DNA of 64,000 bases from Luteibacter sp. SG786. GTDB lineage: Bacteria > Pseudomonadota > Gammaproteobacteria > Xanthomonadales > Rhodanobacteraceae. This document shows positions 41,745 through 50,959 of this stretch, in pieces (within the stretch, counting starts at the first letter, position 1; the number at the start of each line of letters is the position of its first letter). The notes below the pieces were generated by a model. It saw only the letters and a program-made list of their open reading frames with translations, ran no database searches and was not told where the DNA came from. A program made the position numbers and the translations under genes. Location: positions 1,913,063-1,977,062 of the forward strand of contig NZ_JAAOYX010000001.1 of the NCBI RefSeq assembly GCF_011759605.1. The letters run 5' to 3'.

Positions 41745-42920
41745 TCACACCAGTTCGATGGCGACAGCCGTTGCCTCGCCGCCACCGATACAGAGCGCGG
41801 CGACGCCCTTTTTTGCCCCACGGGCCGTCAAGGCATTGAGAAGAGTCACGACGATACGGGCACCGCTGGCACCGATCGGGTGGCCCAGGGCGCAGGCGCC
41901 GCCATGGACGTTGAGCTTGTCGTGCGACACGCCCAGTTCCCGCATCACGGCCATCGGAACCACCGCGAAAGCCTCGTTGACCTCGTAAAGATCGACCTCG
42001 TCCGCACTCCAGCCGGCCTTCTCCAGTACCTTGGAAATGGCGCCCACCGGAGCAGTGGTGAACCATTCCGGTTCCTGCGAGTGGGTGGCATGGCCAACGA
42101 CGCGGGCCAGCGGCTTCACCCCGCGGGCCTTGGCGTCGTCGGCCGAAAGCAGCACGAGGGCCGCGGCGCCGTCGGAGATGCTGGACGAGCTGGCTGCCGT
42201 GATCGTGCCGTTTTCCTTGCGGAAGGCTGCCCGGAGGGTGGGGATCTTGGCCGTATCGGAGCGGCCCGGCTGTTCGTCCTCGACGAACTCCTGCGGCCCC
42301 TTGCGGCCCTGCACCGTCACGGGAACGATTTCGTTCGCGAAGGCGCCGTTCTTCTGAGCGGCCTTCGCGCGCTCCACCGAAGCGATGGCATAGGCGTCCT
42401 GTTCCTCGCGCGAGAAATGGTACTTGTCGGCGCACTGCTCGCCGAAAACGCCCATCGCTTTTCCGTCGTACGGATTGGTGAGGCCGTCCCATGCCATGTG
42501 GTCGACAAGCTGCCCGTCGCCGTAGCGGATGCCGGTGCGCGCATTGACCATGTGCGGCGCGTTGGTCATGGATTCCATACCGCCCGCCACCACGATGCCG
42601 GCCGAGCCGGCCTTGATCAGGTCGTGCGCGAGCATCATGGCCTTCATGCCGGAACCGCACACCTTGTTGATGGTGGTGCAGCCGGTGGACGTGGGCAGGC
42701 CCGCTTCGAGCGATGCCTGCCGCGCCGGTGCCTGCCCGAGATTGGCCGGCAGCACGCAGCCCATGATGACTTCGCTCACGTCCGCCGGTGCGATGCCCGC
42801 CTGGTCGAGCGCGGCCTTGATGGCGATGGAGCCCAGCTTCGGCGTCGGAACGCCGGTGAACTGACCGAGGAAGGAACCGATGGCGGTGCGCTTGGCACCC
42901 GCGATGACGATGTCGGACAT
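41745..42920 (-). CDS. Acetyl-CoA acetyltransferase (thiolase)
   Basis: A 391-residue degradative/biosynthetic thiolase. The nucleophile is Cys88 in NKVCGSGMKA; the His residue is in NVHGGACALGHPIGASGAR; the second catalytic Cys is in ALCIGGGEATAVA at the C-terminus. It would form or split acetoacetyl-CoA, consistent with the last step of leucine or ketone-body metabolism or with polyhydroxyalkanoate precursor supply. Start MSDIVIAGAKR at 42920 has ggagtacccc before it. It is transcribed away from the autotransporter gene. Confidence 0.92.
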   Translation of the reverse strand: MSDIVIAGAKRTAIGSFLGQFTGVPTPKLGSIAIKAALDQAGIAPADVSEVIMGCVLPANLGQAPARQASLEAGLPTSTGCTTINKVCGSGMKAMMLAHDLIKAGSAGIVVAGGMESMTNAPHMVNARTGIRYGDGQLVDHMAWDGLTNPYDGKAMGVFGEQCADKYHFSREEQDAYAIASVERAKAAQKNGAFANEIVPVTVQGRKGPQEFVEDEQPGRSDTAKIPTLRAAFRKENGTITAASSSSISDGAAALVLLSADDAKARGVKPLARVVGHATHSQEPEWFTTAPVGAISKVLEKAGWSADEVDLYEVNEAFAVVPMAVMRELGVSHDKLNVHGGACALGHPIGASGARIVVTLLNALTARGAKKGVAALCIGGGEATAVAIELV

Positions 42921-43169
42921 GGGGTACTCCGTAAGACTCGGATGGCCGCCCTTTCGGGGCGGAAAACCCGTCGAGTATCGCAGCGGGGGCTGGGGAGGGG
43001 CAATCTGCGGCGCCGCAAAAGGCCCGAGGGCAGGGGGCGCGGGAGGTTCCGGCAGGGGATCGCCCATGCCGCTTCAGGCCTTGAGTTTTTTCGTAATAAG
43101 GTGTGGCAATATCCGCGCAGGGGCGCCCGGCAGGCCGGGCGCAGACATGATGTCGAGCCGGGGGACAAT
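42921..43169. other. Divergent intergenic region, thiolase/autotransporter
   Basis: These 249 bases separate the two divergent starts. They include a less GC-rich patch at 43082-43110 (ttgagttttttcgtaataag, then gtgtggcaat) that is the best candidate for the autotransporter promoter. No repeats or genes are seen. Confidence 0.45.
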
Positions 43170-45980
43170 GTGAATACGATCAGGATGCCGCGTCGGCGCG
43201 AACTCGCGCTGGCTGTTGCTGTGGGTGTGACGCTGACCGCTTGCGGCGGTGGAGGGGGAGGTAGCCGGCCGAGCTACAACGTGCCGGCCATCGTGACGCC
43301 ACCCCCGCCGCCTCCGCCGCCCACACCACCCGCACCGCCGACCTTCAGTGTGCCGGCCGACGTGCAGATTTCGGGCACGAACACACAGCCCGCGCACGAT
43401 GCCGGCGCCAAGGGTGGCGGCGTCACCATTGCCATCGTCGATTCCGGTGTCACGACCACCAATCCCGCACTGACGGGCAAGGTGACGAAGAGTCTCGTCT
43501 ATGTCGATCCGGCGGTGAACAACGTCGCCGTCGAGGACGTGGTGGGGCATGGCACGGTCGTGGCGGAACTCGCCGCGGGAACCGCCACGGGTTACTTCGC
43601 AGGCGGCGTGGCGCCGTCCGCGAGCCTGGTATCGGCGCGCATCATCGCCGACAAGGCCCCGGCCGACGACGGTTCGGGCCAAGGCAACAAGGTGACCAGT
43701 GCCGATCCGCTCGGCACCATCAACGCCGACGTCATTGCCGCAGGTGCGTCGATCGTCAACAACTCTTGGGGCGGGCTGTACTGGGACGCGAGCGATACCG
43801 CCACGACGGCCAGTTTCTCCGCGGCGTACGCATCGGCCAGGGTAGGCGTGCTCTACGTTTTCGCAGCGGGCAACGACGGAAAGGCCAATCCCTCTGACCT
43901 CGCGGCCTTGCCTGCCCGTAGTCCCTCGCTGGAACCCGGCTGGCTTGCCGTGGTCGCACTGGACAGCAATCACCTCGATACGATCGCGTCGTACTCGAAC
44001 CACTGTGGCATCGCCATCAAGTATTGCCTGGCAGCCCCAGGTAGCATCGTGGCGCTTGCCCCTACGGCGACCGCCACGAACCTGAGCTACGTGGAAGGAA
44101 GCGGCACCTCGTTCGCAGCCCCGCAAGTATCGGGTGCGGCAGCGGTCGTCAAGGGCGTTTTCCCCTCGCTGTCGACAGATGCCGTGCGCCAGATCATCCT
44201 GGGCACCGCGGATGACCTGGGCGCGCCCGGTCCCGATCCCGTGTTCGGTTACGGACGCCTCAACCTTGGCAAGGCGATTCTCGGTCCTGGCAGGGTGGAC
44301 TGGGGCGAACTGCCCGTGGACCTCAACCAGAACGTGGTCACCTTTTCCAACCCCGTAGCAGGAGAGGGTGGTTTCAACGTGGAGGGGCCGGGAACGCTCG
44401 TGCTTTCGAGCAGCGCCAACACCTTCACCGGCAACAGCACGATCGGAAACGGCGCGACGCTCGATTCGACCGGTTTTTTCCCTGGCGACGCGACCATCCT
44501 GTCCACCGGCATGCTGCTTGCCAGAGGCAACATTGGCGGGAAGGTGACCAACGAGGGCATGCTGCAGACGACGGCCGCGGGCACGCGTATCGGCGGCGAC
44601 TTCGTGCAAGGGCCCACCGGGCAGCTTCGCCAGGTGCTGGGCGCTCCGCTGATCGTCGAAGGCGATGCGACGCTCGACGGCGACTTCCACGTCTCCGGCG
44701 TGACCGACGGCTATGTGAAGACATCGCACCAGGAGGTCCTGCAGGCCGCGACCGTTACGGGTACGTTCGCCTCGCTCTCCACCGATCCGAGTGTGTTCCT
44801 TTCCACCTCGCTGCAGTACACGCCGACGGACGTCTGGATCGACACCTCGACCATCACCGTGGTCAAGGTGGCGTCGGCCACGATGTCGCGGTCGGCAGCC
44901 GCGGTGTCCTCGGCCGCGCGCCTGGACGGCGCCTTTGGGCAACTCGACCAGGCCCTGTCCTCGCCGGTTTCCGCGGCGGGTGTCGCGCAAGGCACGCTGC
45001 TTGCCGCTGGCGGCATCCAGCAGTCGCGCGACACGCAGACGGCGCAGGCGTCGCTCGAATCGCTGTCGGGCCAGCTCTATGCTGCCGGCACCGCGGTGAC
45101 CCTGGCTGGTATCGACGCAGGCAACGATGCGTTGATGTCGCATCTCGACCAGAACGGTTCGGGTTCCTGGTCGCAGTCGCTCGGTTACCAGGGCGGACTC
45201 AGCCGTGCCGGGTTCGGCAATGTCGGGTTCAACCTCGGCGGCGGTCTCGTGGGTCATGACATTCGCCTGGGCAGCAACGGCTTTGCCGGCGTGGCCGTGG
45301 CACAGATGAACAGCAATGGCCAGCTCAACGGCAACTTCGACCGCCAGCGCAGCCACGCTACCCAGGGCATGTTCTATGCCGGATCGCGGGGCGAAAAATG
45401 GTACGGCGTGGGGCAGGTGGGCTATGGCAGCTTCCGCGGCGACATGCAGCGGGTGCTGCGCCTTGGCGACCAGGCGACGTTCGCGGGCACCGACCTCAAC
45501 GGCACCTATGACTCGGCCTACGGCGAGGTGGGTTTCCGCACGAATGCCGGTGCCTTCACTCTCACGCCGTTCGCGAACGTGCAGTACGCGAGCATCCGCC
45601 GCGATGGCTTCCAGGAATACGGCGGCGACGGCTTCGGCCTCGCGGCCGACGGACACACCACCTCACGCTGGCAGGCCGGTTTCGGCTTGCGCGCCGGCGG
45701 GTCCTGGTTGACGTCGATGGGCAAGCTTCAGCTCAACGCGAAGCTGGGCTGGCAGAACGCGTTCGCGACGAAGGGCGAAGTGTTCGCCGCCCGGTACACC
45801 GGGTTTGCGCAGTGGGCGCCCGTCGAGGGCATCGGTCTTTCCCGCCGCGCAGGCACCGCCGGGCTGAACCTGTCGCTCGACATGAGCCAGCAAACCCAGC
45901 TTGGTTTCGACGTGGATCAGCGCTTCGCGGATCGCGATCACTCCCGCTCGGCGCGGGCGTCGTTCCGGATGAACTGGTAA
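43170..45980 (+). CDS. Lipoprotein-type subtilisin autotransporter protease
   Basis: A 936-residue type Va secreted protease. The signal peptide ends in lipobox LTAC (Cys25) followed by six glycines and a proline-rich linker (residues 44-57). The S8 subtilase domain (about 75-380) has the triad Asp91 (IVDSGV), His127 (VVGHGTVVAE) and Ser314 (GSGTSFAAPQVSG), plus the oxyanion Asn in FAAGNDGK. A beta-helical stretch with NTFTGNSTIGNGA repeats follows, then a 12-strand barrel (about 670-936) ending in aromatic W. The plan matches NalP and SphB1, surface-tethered maturation proteases. GTG 43170, preceded by ggggga, was chosen; ATG 43185 is an alternative. Confidence 0.93.
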   Translation: MNTIRMPRRRELALAVAVGVTLTACGGGGGGSRPSYNVPAIVTPPPPPPPPTPPAPPTFSVPADVQISGTNTQPAHDAGAKGGGVTIAIVDSGVTTTNPALTGKVTKSLVYVDPAVNNVAVEDVVGHGTVVAELAAGTATGYFAGGVAPSASLVSARIIADKAPADDGSGQGNKVTSADPLGTINADVIAAGASIVNNSWGGLYWDASDTATTASFSAAYASARVGVLYVFAAGNDGKANPSDLAALPARSPSLEPGWLAVVALDSNHLDTIASYSNHCGIAIKYCLAAPGSIVALAPTATATNLSYVEGSGTSFAAPQVSGAAAVVKGVFPSLSTDAVRQIILGTADDLGAPGPDPVFGYGRLNLGKAILGPGRVDWGELPVDLNQNVVTFSNPVAGEGGFNVEGPGTLVLSSSANTFTGNSTIGNGATLDSTGFFPGDATILSTGMLLARGNIGGKVTNEGMLQTTAAGTRIGGDFVQGPTGQLRQVLGAPLIVEGDATLDGDFHVSGVTDGYVKTSHQEVLQAATVTGTFASLSTDPSVFLSTSLQYTPTDVWIDTSTITVVKVASATMSRSAAAVSSAARLDGAFGQLDQALSSPVSAAGVAQGTLLAAGGIQQSRDTQTAQASLESLSGQLYAAGTAVTLAGIDAGNDALMSHLDQNGSGSWSQSLGYQGGLSRAGFGNVGFNLGGGLVGHDIRLGSNGFAGVAVAQMNSNGQLNGNFDRQRSHATQGMFYAGSRGEKWYGVGQVGYGSFRGDMQRVLRLGDQATFAGTDLNGTYDSAYGEVGFRTNAGAFTLTPFANVQYASIRRDGFQEYGGDGFGLAADGHTTSRWQAGFGLRAGGSWLTSMGKLQLNAKLGWQNAFATKGEVFAARYTGFAQWAPVEGIGLSRRAGTAGLNLSLDMSQQTQLGFDVDQRFADRDHSRSARASFRMNW

Positions 45981-46015
45981 CGCTGCAAACCGTCCTACAG
46001 GGGGCGCAACGCTCC

Positions 46016-46101
46016 CTGTAGGAGCCGCCATGGCGGCGAGGGACGCACCTCGCCGCTTCATCGCTTGCGCCGTCTACTCGCCGCTATAGCGGCTCCTACA
46101 G
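46016..46101. repeat. Palindromic intergenic repeat, second family
   Basis: The two ends, ctgtaggagccgcc...ggcggcgag and ctcgccgct...agcggctcctacag, are imperfect inverted copies, each also forming a small hairpin. The layout is like the 83-bp REP family but begins with gtaggag instead of gtgggag. It lies between the convergent autotransporter and isovaleryl-CoA dehydrogenase genes and may act as a terminator. Confidence 0.8.
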
Positions 46102-46132
46102 AGAGTCGACGATGTCGGGAGAGCGGGCAGCC

Positions 46133-47290
46133 TCAGGACTTGCCGTGGAACAGCTCGCGGCCGATCAGCATGCGGCGGATTTCGTTGGTGCCCGCGCCGA
46201 TCTCGTAGAGCTTGGCGTCGCGCAGCAGGCGGCCTGCGGGGAATTCGTTGATATAGCCGTTGCCGCCGAGGGCCTGGATGGCTTCGAGCGCCACCTTCAC
46301 CGCGTTGGTGGAGGCGTTGAGCAGGCAGGCGGCCGGGTCGATGCGCGACTTCACGCCATTGTCGAACTGCTGCGCCACCATGTACGCAAAGCCGCGCGAC
46401 GATTGCAGTGCCGTGTACATGTCGGCGACCTTCGCCTGCATCATGCCGAAGGTGCCGATGGGTGCGTTGAACTGCTTGCGCTCCCGCACGTACGGCAGCA
46501 CGAGGTCCACCGCCGCCTGCATGATGCCGATGGGGCCACCCGACAGCACCAGGCGCTCGGTGTCCAGGCCGCCCATGAGCACGCGTACGCCTTCGTTCAC
46601 CTCGCCCACCACGTTCTCGGCGGGGATCTCGCAGTTGTCGAACACCAGTTCGCAGGTGTTGGAACCGCGCATGCCCAGCTTGTCCAGCTTCTGTGCGGTG
46701 GTAAAGCCCTTCATGCCTTTCTCGACGATGAAGGCGGTCATGCAGCGGCTGCCGGCGGGGCGGGGCGCCGTGCGCATGTAAACCAGCAGCACGTCGGCGT
46801 CGGGGCCGTTGGTGATCCACATCTTCGAGCCGTTGGCCACCCAGGTGTCGCCGACCAGCTCGGCGTGGCAGCTCATCGAACCCACCACGTCGGAACCGGC
46901 ACCGGGTTCGCTCATGGCGAGCGCGCCCACCCATTCGCCGCTGGCGAGCTTGGGGAGGTACTTGCGGCGCTGGGCGTCGTTGCCGTTGTGGTAGATGTTC
47001 TGCACGCACAGGTTCGAGTGCGCGCCGTAGGACAGCCCTACGGATGCCGATGCGCGGGAGATTTCCTCCATGGCGATCATGTGCGCAAGGAAGCCCAGGC
47101 CGGAGCCGCCGAACTCCTCCGGAATGGTGACGCCGAGCAGCCCCATGTCGCCGAACTTGCGCCAGAGGTCTTCCGGGAACACGTTCTCGCGGTCGATGCG
47201 GTCGGCCCGCGGCGCGATCTCCTTTTCGGCGAAAGCGTGGACGCTTTCGCGCAGCAGGTCGAGGTCTTCACCGAGGGAAAAGGGGCGCAT
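46133..47290 (-). CDS. liuA: Isovaleryl-CoA dehydrogenase
   Basis: A 385-residue acyl-CoA dehydrogenase of the isovaleryl-CoA subgroup. The catalytic base sits at the subgroup-specific position, Glu245 in [12 protein letters not shown], while the usual C-terminal Glu position is Ala/Gly ([12 protein letters not shown]), the pattern that separates this enzyme from other acyl-CoA dehydrogenases. [11 protein letters not shown] and [10 protein letters not shown] are also present. It oxidises isovaleryl-CoA to 3-methylcrotonyl-CoA, the substrate of the carboxylase whose beta gene is at 39447. Start [10 protein letters not shown] at 47290. It lies 121 bases after the aryl-polyene operon on the same strand. 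Confidence 0.93.
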   Translation of the reverse strand: MRPFSLGEDLDLLRESVHAFAEKEIAPRADRIDRENVFPEDLWRKFGDMGLLGVTIPEEFGGSGLGFLAHMIAMEEISRASASVGLSYGAHSNLCVQNIYHNGNDAQRRKYLPKLASGEWVGALAMSEPGAGSDVVGSMSCHAELVGDTWVANGSKMWITNGPDADVLLVYMRTAPRPAGSRCMTAFIVEKGMKGFTTAQKLDKLGMRGSNTCELVFDNCEIPAENVVGEVNEGVRVLMGGLDTERLVLSGGPIGIMQAAVDLVLPYVRERKQFNAPIGTFGMMQAKVADMYTALQSSRGFAYMVAQQFDNGVKSRIDPAACLLNASTNAVKVALEAIQALGGNGYINEFPAGRLLRDAKLYEIGAGTNEIRRMLIGRELFHGKS

Positions 47291-47411
47291 GCTGCAAAGC
47301 TCCGGAAAGGCGGGGAAAAACGGCCCATCGTAGCGTGCCGGGCGGGCCAAGCCACGGCGCGACGCAGCAATCGTGCCATGGCGCACCGCCAGGCGGCGGC
47401 GTTGGCTGTTT

Positions 47412-48140
47412 TCAGCAGAGCCCGCCGTTGACGGCCAGCACCTGCCGGGTGATGTAGCCCGCCTGCGGGCTCATCAGGAAGCGTACCGCCGCCGCCACTT
47501 CCTCCGGCGTGCCGGTGCGTTCCATCGGGATCGCCTTGAGGATCTGTTCCACCGGCACTTCCGGTTCCAGCATGTCGGTGTCGATGAGGCCGGGCGCGAC
47601 GCAGTTCACGGTGATCTTTCGCTTGGCCAGTTCCACGGCGAGCGCCTTCGCGGCACCGATCACGCCCGCCTTCGAGGCGCTGTAGTTCACCTGTCCCCGA
47701 TTGCCCACGAGGCCGGACACCGAGGTGATGCAGACGATGCGGCCGGCGGCGCGGCGGCGGATCATCGGCATCACCAGCGGATGCAGCACGTTGTAGAAGC
47801 CGTCGAGGTTGGTGCGCAGCACCTGGTCCCAGTCGTCCGCGGTAAGGGCGGGAAACGCGCCGTCGCGGGTGAGGCCGGCATTGCAGACCACGCCGTAGTA
47901 GGCGCCATGGGCCGCGATGTCGGCTTCCAGTGCCGCCGCGGAAGCGGCGCGGTCGGAGATGTCGAACTGGACGATGCGCGCGTTGCGGCCCCGGGTGGCG
48001 ATGTCGGCCTGCACGGCTTCGGCTTCGTCGCGGCGCGAGCGGCAATGCAGCACGATGTCGTAGCCGGCGTCGCAGAGTTCGAGCGCGATGGCGCGGCCGA
48101 TGCCGCGGCTGGAGCCGGTGACGAGGACGGTGTCGGTCAT
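47412..48140 (-). CDS. 3-ketoacyl-ACP reductase of the aryl-polyene operon (FabG-like)
   Basis: A 242-residue short-chain dehydrogenase. NADPH site [16 protein letters not shown] motif in [12 protein letters not shown]; catalytic Ser in [11 protein letters not shown] and Tyr-Lys in NYSASKAGV. It should reduce the 3-keto group of the growing polyene on ACP, the role of ApeQ in the E. coli aryl-polyene cluster. It is the last gene of the operon. Its start overlaps the dehydratase stop by ATGA. Confidence 0.9.
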   Translation of the reverse strand: MTDTVLVTGSSRGIGRAIALELCDAGYDIVLHCRSRRDEAEAVQADIATRGRNARIVQFDISDRAASAAALEADIAAHGAYYGVVCNAGLTRDGAFPALTADDWDQVLRTNLDGFYNVLHPLVMPMIRRRAAGRIVCITSVSGLVGNRGQVNYSASKAGVIGAAKALAVELAKRKITVNCVAPGLIDTDMLEPEVPVEQILKAIPMERTGTPEEVAAAVRFLMSPQAGYITRQVLAVNGGLC

Positions 48141-48604
48141 GTGGCGGTTCCCTTGGGATCGAGGCTGTTGCGCGGATCGAGGTACGGCCCGGGATCCGGC
48201 GGGCTGAAAACGGTGAGGCGGGCTTCGGCGTGCACACCCGGCGCGTCGATGCGGCACGCGAAGGCGCCCATGCCGTCCTCGTCGTGGAAACTGCGCACCG
48301 CTTCAACCACGAGTTTCGCCCCGATGGGGAAGATGTCGGCGTCGGCGCGATAGGCGCGCGTGCCGAGCAGGAAACCCGGACGCACGTCTCCACCGGCGGC
48401 AAGCACCTGCCAGCCGTTCCAGGCTGCGATGGCCTGCGCCATCAGTTCCACGCCGGCCCAGGCAGGCAGCCCGCCGGCCTCGACGAAGGCGTCGCCGCGC
48501 CGCACCGTGCGCTCGCAGATGATGTGTTCCGGTTCCCACGACACCACACGGTCGAGCAGGATCATGCGCCCCGCATGCGGCAGGAGCTTTTCGATCGGCC
48601 ACAT
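48137..48604 (-). CDS. Hotdog dehydratase of the aryl-polyene operon (ApeP-like)
   Basis: A 155-residue single hotdog protein similar to FabA/FabZ. It opens with IEKLLPHAGRMILLDRV, which carries the catalytic His in the PH-x-x-R-M motif, and the central helix has WAGVELMAQAIAAW (Glu acid partner). It should remove water from 3-hydroxyacyl-ACP, creating the conjugated double bonds. The gene order ketosynthase-dehydratase-ketoreductase here equals apeO-apeP-apeQ. It starts 2 bases after the ketosynthase stop. Confidence 0.85.
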   Translation of the reverse strand: MWPIEKLLPHAGRMILLDRVVSWEPEHIICERTVRRGDAFVEAGGLPAWAGVELMAQAIAAWNGWQVLAAGGDVRPGFLLGTRAYRADADIFPIGAKLVVEAVRSFHDEDGMGAFACRIDAPGVHAEARLTVFSPPDPGPYLDPRNSLDPKGTAT

Positions 48605-48606
48605 GC

Positions 48607-49785
48607 TCAGGTGCCCCCGGCGAAGACGAGGCTGGCATTGTTGCCGCCGAACGCGAAGGAATTGCTCATGAGGTGCCGCCGTCCCTCCGGCAAGGTGTCG
48701 CCCGCCCGGGTGAAGGCCAGGGACGGCAGGGCCGCATCGGGCACACCGTCCCATACATGTGGCGGCAGCCGGCGGCGGCTGTCCTTAAGGGCAAGCCAGC
48801 AGAACGCGGCCTCCAGTGCGCCGGCGGCGCCGAGCGTGTGGCCGGTAAGGCCCTTCGTGGACGAGCAGGGCACCGGGCGCGCGAACATGTCCGCCACTGC
48901 GCGGCTTTCCATCGCGTCGTTGTGTTCGGTGGCGGTGCCGTGCAGGTTCACGTAATCGATGGCTTCCGCACCGATGCCCGCCGCGGCGAGCGCGCGGCGC
49001 ATCGCTTCGACCGCGCCGCGCCCCTCGGGCTCGGGCGACGACATATGGTAGGCATCGGAGCTGGCACCGCCGCCGAGGAAGGCCACCGGCGCCTCGTCGC
49101 GGGTCATGAGGAAGAGCGCGGCGGCCTCGCCGATGTTGATGCCGCGGCGCGAACCGGAGAAGGGCAGGCAGCGTTCGGACGATGTGGCCTCCAGTGCATG
49201 GAAGCCGTGGGTCGCAAGGCGGCACAGCGTGTCGGCGCCGCCGCAGAGCACCGCGTCGCACAAGCCGAGCCGAAGCAGCCGGCGCGCACTCAGCAAGGCG
49301 CGCGCACCCGAGGTGCACGCGGTGGAAATGCCATAGCAAGGGCCGGCGATATCGAGCCACTCCGCGAGGAACGCGGCCGGTGCACCGAGTTCCTGGTCCG
49401 CATAGCGGTACCCTTCCGGCCACCGGCCTGTCGTTCCACGCGCCGCGATGTTCCCTGTCGCCTCTTCGATACCGGTGGTGCTGGTGCCGATGACCACGCC
49501 GACCCTCGCTGTGCCGAAGCGTGCGATGGCGGCGCGGACATCGGCTTCGATTTCCTGCGCGGCGAGCAGCAGAAGGCGGTTGTTTCGCGTGTTGCGATGC
49601 GCGAGCCCGGGCGGCATCGCCGGCAGTGGTTCCTGCACGGCGCCGAGGGGTGATACCCGGTCCGGCACCCAGCCGGCGAGCGACGGCAGGCCGTGCGCCT
49701 CGGCGGCGAAGAGGGCGTCCGCGACGGCCTCCTTGCCCACGCCGAGCGAGCACGCAACGCCCAGTGCGTTGAGGTACGTTTTCAT
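48607..49785 (-). CDS. Ketosynthase of the aryl-polyene operon (ApeO-like)
   Basis: A 392-residue FabF-type beta-ketoacyl-ACP synthase. The Cys-His-His triad is intact: Cys157 in STACTSGAR, His in NLHGTATEHND, His in TKGLTGHTLGAAG. SFAFGGNNASLVF closes the fold. It should extend the polyene chain by malonyl-ACP condensation; in the characterised E. coli system ApeO works with a chain-length factor, here encoded 4 kb upstream. Its ATG overlaps the methyltransferase stop by ATGA. Confidence 0.9.
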   Translation of the reverse strand: MKTYLNALGVACSLGVGKEAVADALFAAEAHGLPSLAGWVPDRVSPLGAVQEPLPAMPPGLAHRNTRNNRLLLLAAQEIEADVRAAIARFGTARVGVVIGTSTTGIEEATGNIAARGTTGRWPEGYRYADQELGAPAAFLAEWLDIAGPCYGISTACTSGARALLSARRLLRLGLCDAVLCGGADTLCRLATHGFHALEATSSERCLPFSGSRRGINIGEAAALFLMTRDEAPVAFLGGGASSDAYHMSSPEPEGRGAVEAMRRALAAAGIGAEAIDYVNLHGTATEHNDAMESRAVADMFARPVPCSSTKGLTGHTLGAAGALEAAFCWLALKDSRRRLPPHVWDGVPDAALPSLAFTRAGDTLPEGRRHLMSNSFAFGGNNASLVFAGGT

Positions 49786-50504
49786 GCGTGCGCGAGAGGC
49801 TTGCGCGCTGCGACGTTGACGAGCGTCTCTTCGCGCTTGCCGGGCGGCGGCGGGGCCTTGATGCCCCAGCGTTCCAGCAGGCCGAAGTCCTTGGCGCGGC
49901 TCCACCACAGGTAGGGCAGCGACACATTGGCTTGGTCGAATGCGAACCCGCGTCCGCGCAGCATCGCCAGGTATTCGTCCGCGCTCTTCTGCACGTGCAT
50001 GGGGTGGCGGAAGAACCAGCGGATGACCCAGGTGTCGATATAGGCCTTCGTCGACTCGGCGAAGAGCAAGAGCCCGCCCGGCTTCAGCACACGCCAGAAT
50101 TCGTCGAGCGCGCTTTCCTGTTCCACCAGGTGGTGGAAGGTCTGGTGGCAGAACAGGATATCCACGCTCGCGTCCGGCAGATCGATGCGGGCACAGTCGG
50201 CGAGCAGCACCGTGGCGTCGATGCCTTCCCGTTCGGCTTCCTGGCGCGAGAGCGCCACGCTGTGCGGGTCCGCATCCAGTCCTACCAGCTTCTGCGGAGC
50301 GAAGGCGTCGCGCAGCAGGCGGAAGGAACGGCCCTGGCCACAGCCCACGTCGAGCAGTGTGCCGCCCTGCGGGAGCGGTTCGCCCACGAGACGCTTCAGG
50401 TCGTTGATGGCCACGCGCAATACGTGGTGTTGCCAGGTATGGGTGCGCAGGAAGACGAAACCGATGCGGGTTTCCTCGACATAGGTGGCGCTGGCGTACT
50501 TCAT
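49782..50504 (-). CDS. SAM-dependent methyltransferase of the aryl-polyene operon
   Basis: A 240-residue class I methyltransferase with SAM loop LLDVGCGQGRSFRLL, acidic GLDADP after strand 2 and LADCARIDLPDASVD in motif III. Aryl-polyene loci carry an O- or C-methyltransferase (ApeB-like) that modifies the aromatic head, and this is the likely role. It sits where exporter and carrier genes (apeL-M-N) lie in the E. coli order. It overlaps the thioesterase gene by ATGA and the next ketosynthase by ATGA. Confidence 0.85.
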   Translation of the reverse strand: MKYASATYVEETRIGFVFLRTHTWQHHVLRVAINDLKRLVGEPLPQGGTLLDVGCGQGRSFRLLRDAFAPQKLVGLDADPHSVALSRQEAEREGIDATVLLADCARIDLPDASVDILFCHQTFHHLVEQESALDEFWRVLKPGGLLLFAESTKAYIDTWVIRWFFRHPMHVQKSADEYLAMLRGRGFAFDQANVSLPYLWWSRAKDFGLLERWGIKAPPPPGKREETLVNVAARKPLAHA

Positions 50505-50959
50505 GGCGTGGGTCCGGTGGAACGGGGGAGCGACGATGCGAGATGACGCTCCACGTCGTCGACGAAAACGGCGGGCGAAACCAGCTGCATCTCGCCGTCT
50601 GCAAGCCGCACCGCCACCTGGATGGTGCTGGCGCGGGTGAGGCGCTCGCCGGTGGCGGCATCGCTCAGGGTGTAATGGATCTTCAGGCGGTTACGCCATT
50701 CGACGAGTTCGGCGCGCACCACCAGTGTCTGGCCGAATCGGGCCGGGCGCGCATAGCGCAGCTGCAGGTCGATGATCGGCCATGCATAACCGGTTTCCTT
50801 CATCCGCACATAGTTGTGCCCGAGTTCGTCGAGCAGGGCGCAGCGCGCCACTTCGAGGTACTTCACGTAGTGGCCGTGCCAGACCACCTCCATGGAATCC
50901 ACATCGAAGAACGGCACGGTGACGTCGATTTCCGTGGCGTGCACACCCTTAGCGCGCAT
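50501..50959 (-). CDS. 4HBT-type acyl thioesterase of the aryl-polyene operon (ApeK-like)
   Basis: A 152-residue hotdog thioesterase of the YbgC/4-hydroxybenzoyl-CoA type, with the family motif PFFDVDSMEVVWHGHYVKYLE (Asp nucleophile/base region) near residue 17. It should hydrolyse or edit acyl-ACP intermediates, as ApeK does in the related cluster. Start 50959 lies inside the end of the preceding acyltransferase gene (11-base overlap), in keeping with the tightly coupled operon. Confidence 0.85.
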   Translation of the reverse strand: MRAKGVHATEIDVTVPFFDVDSMEVVWHGHYVKYLEVARCALLDELGHNYVRMKETGYAWPIIDLQLRYARPARFGQTLVVRAELVEWRNRLKIHYTLSDAATGERLTRASTIQVAVRLADGEMQLVSPAVFVDDVERHLASSLPRSTGPTP

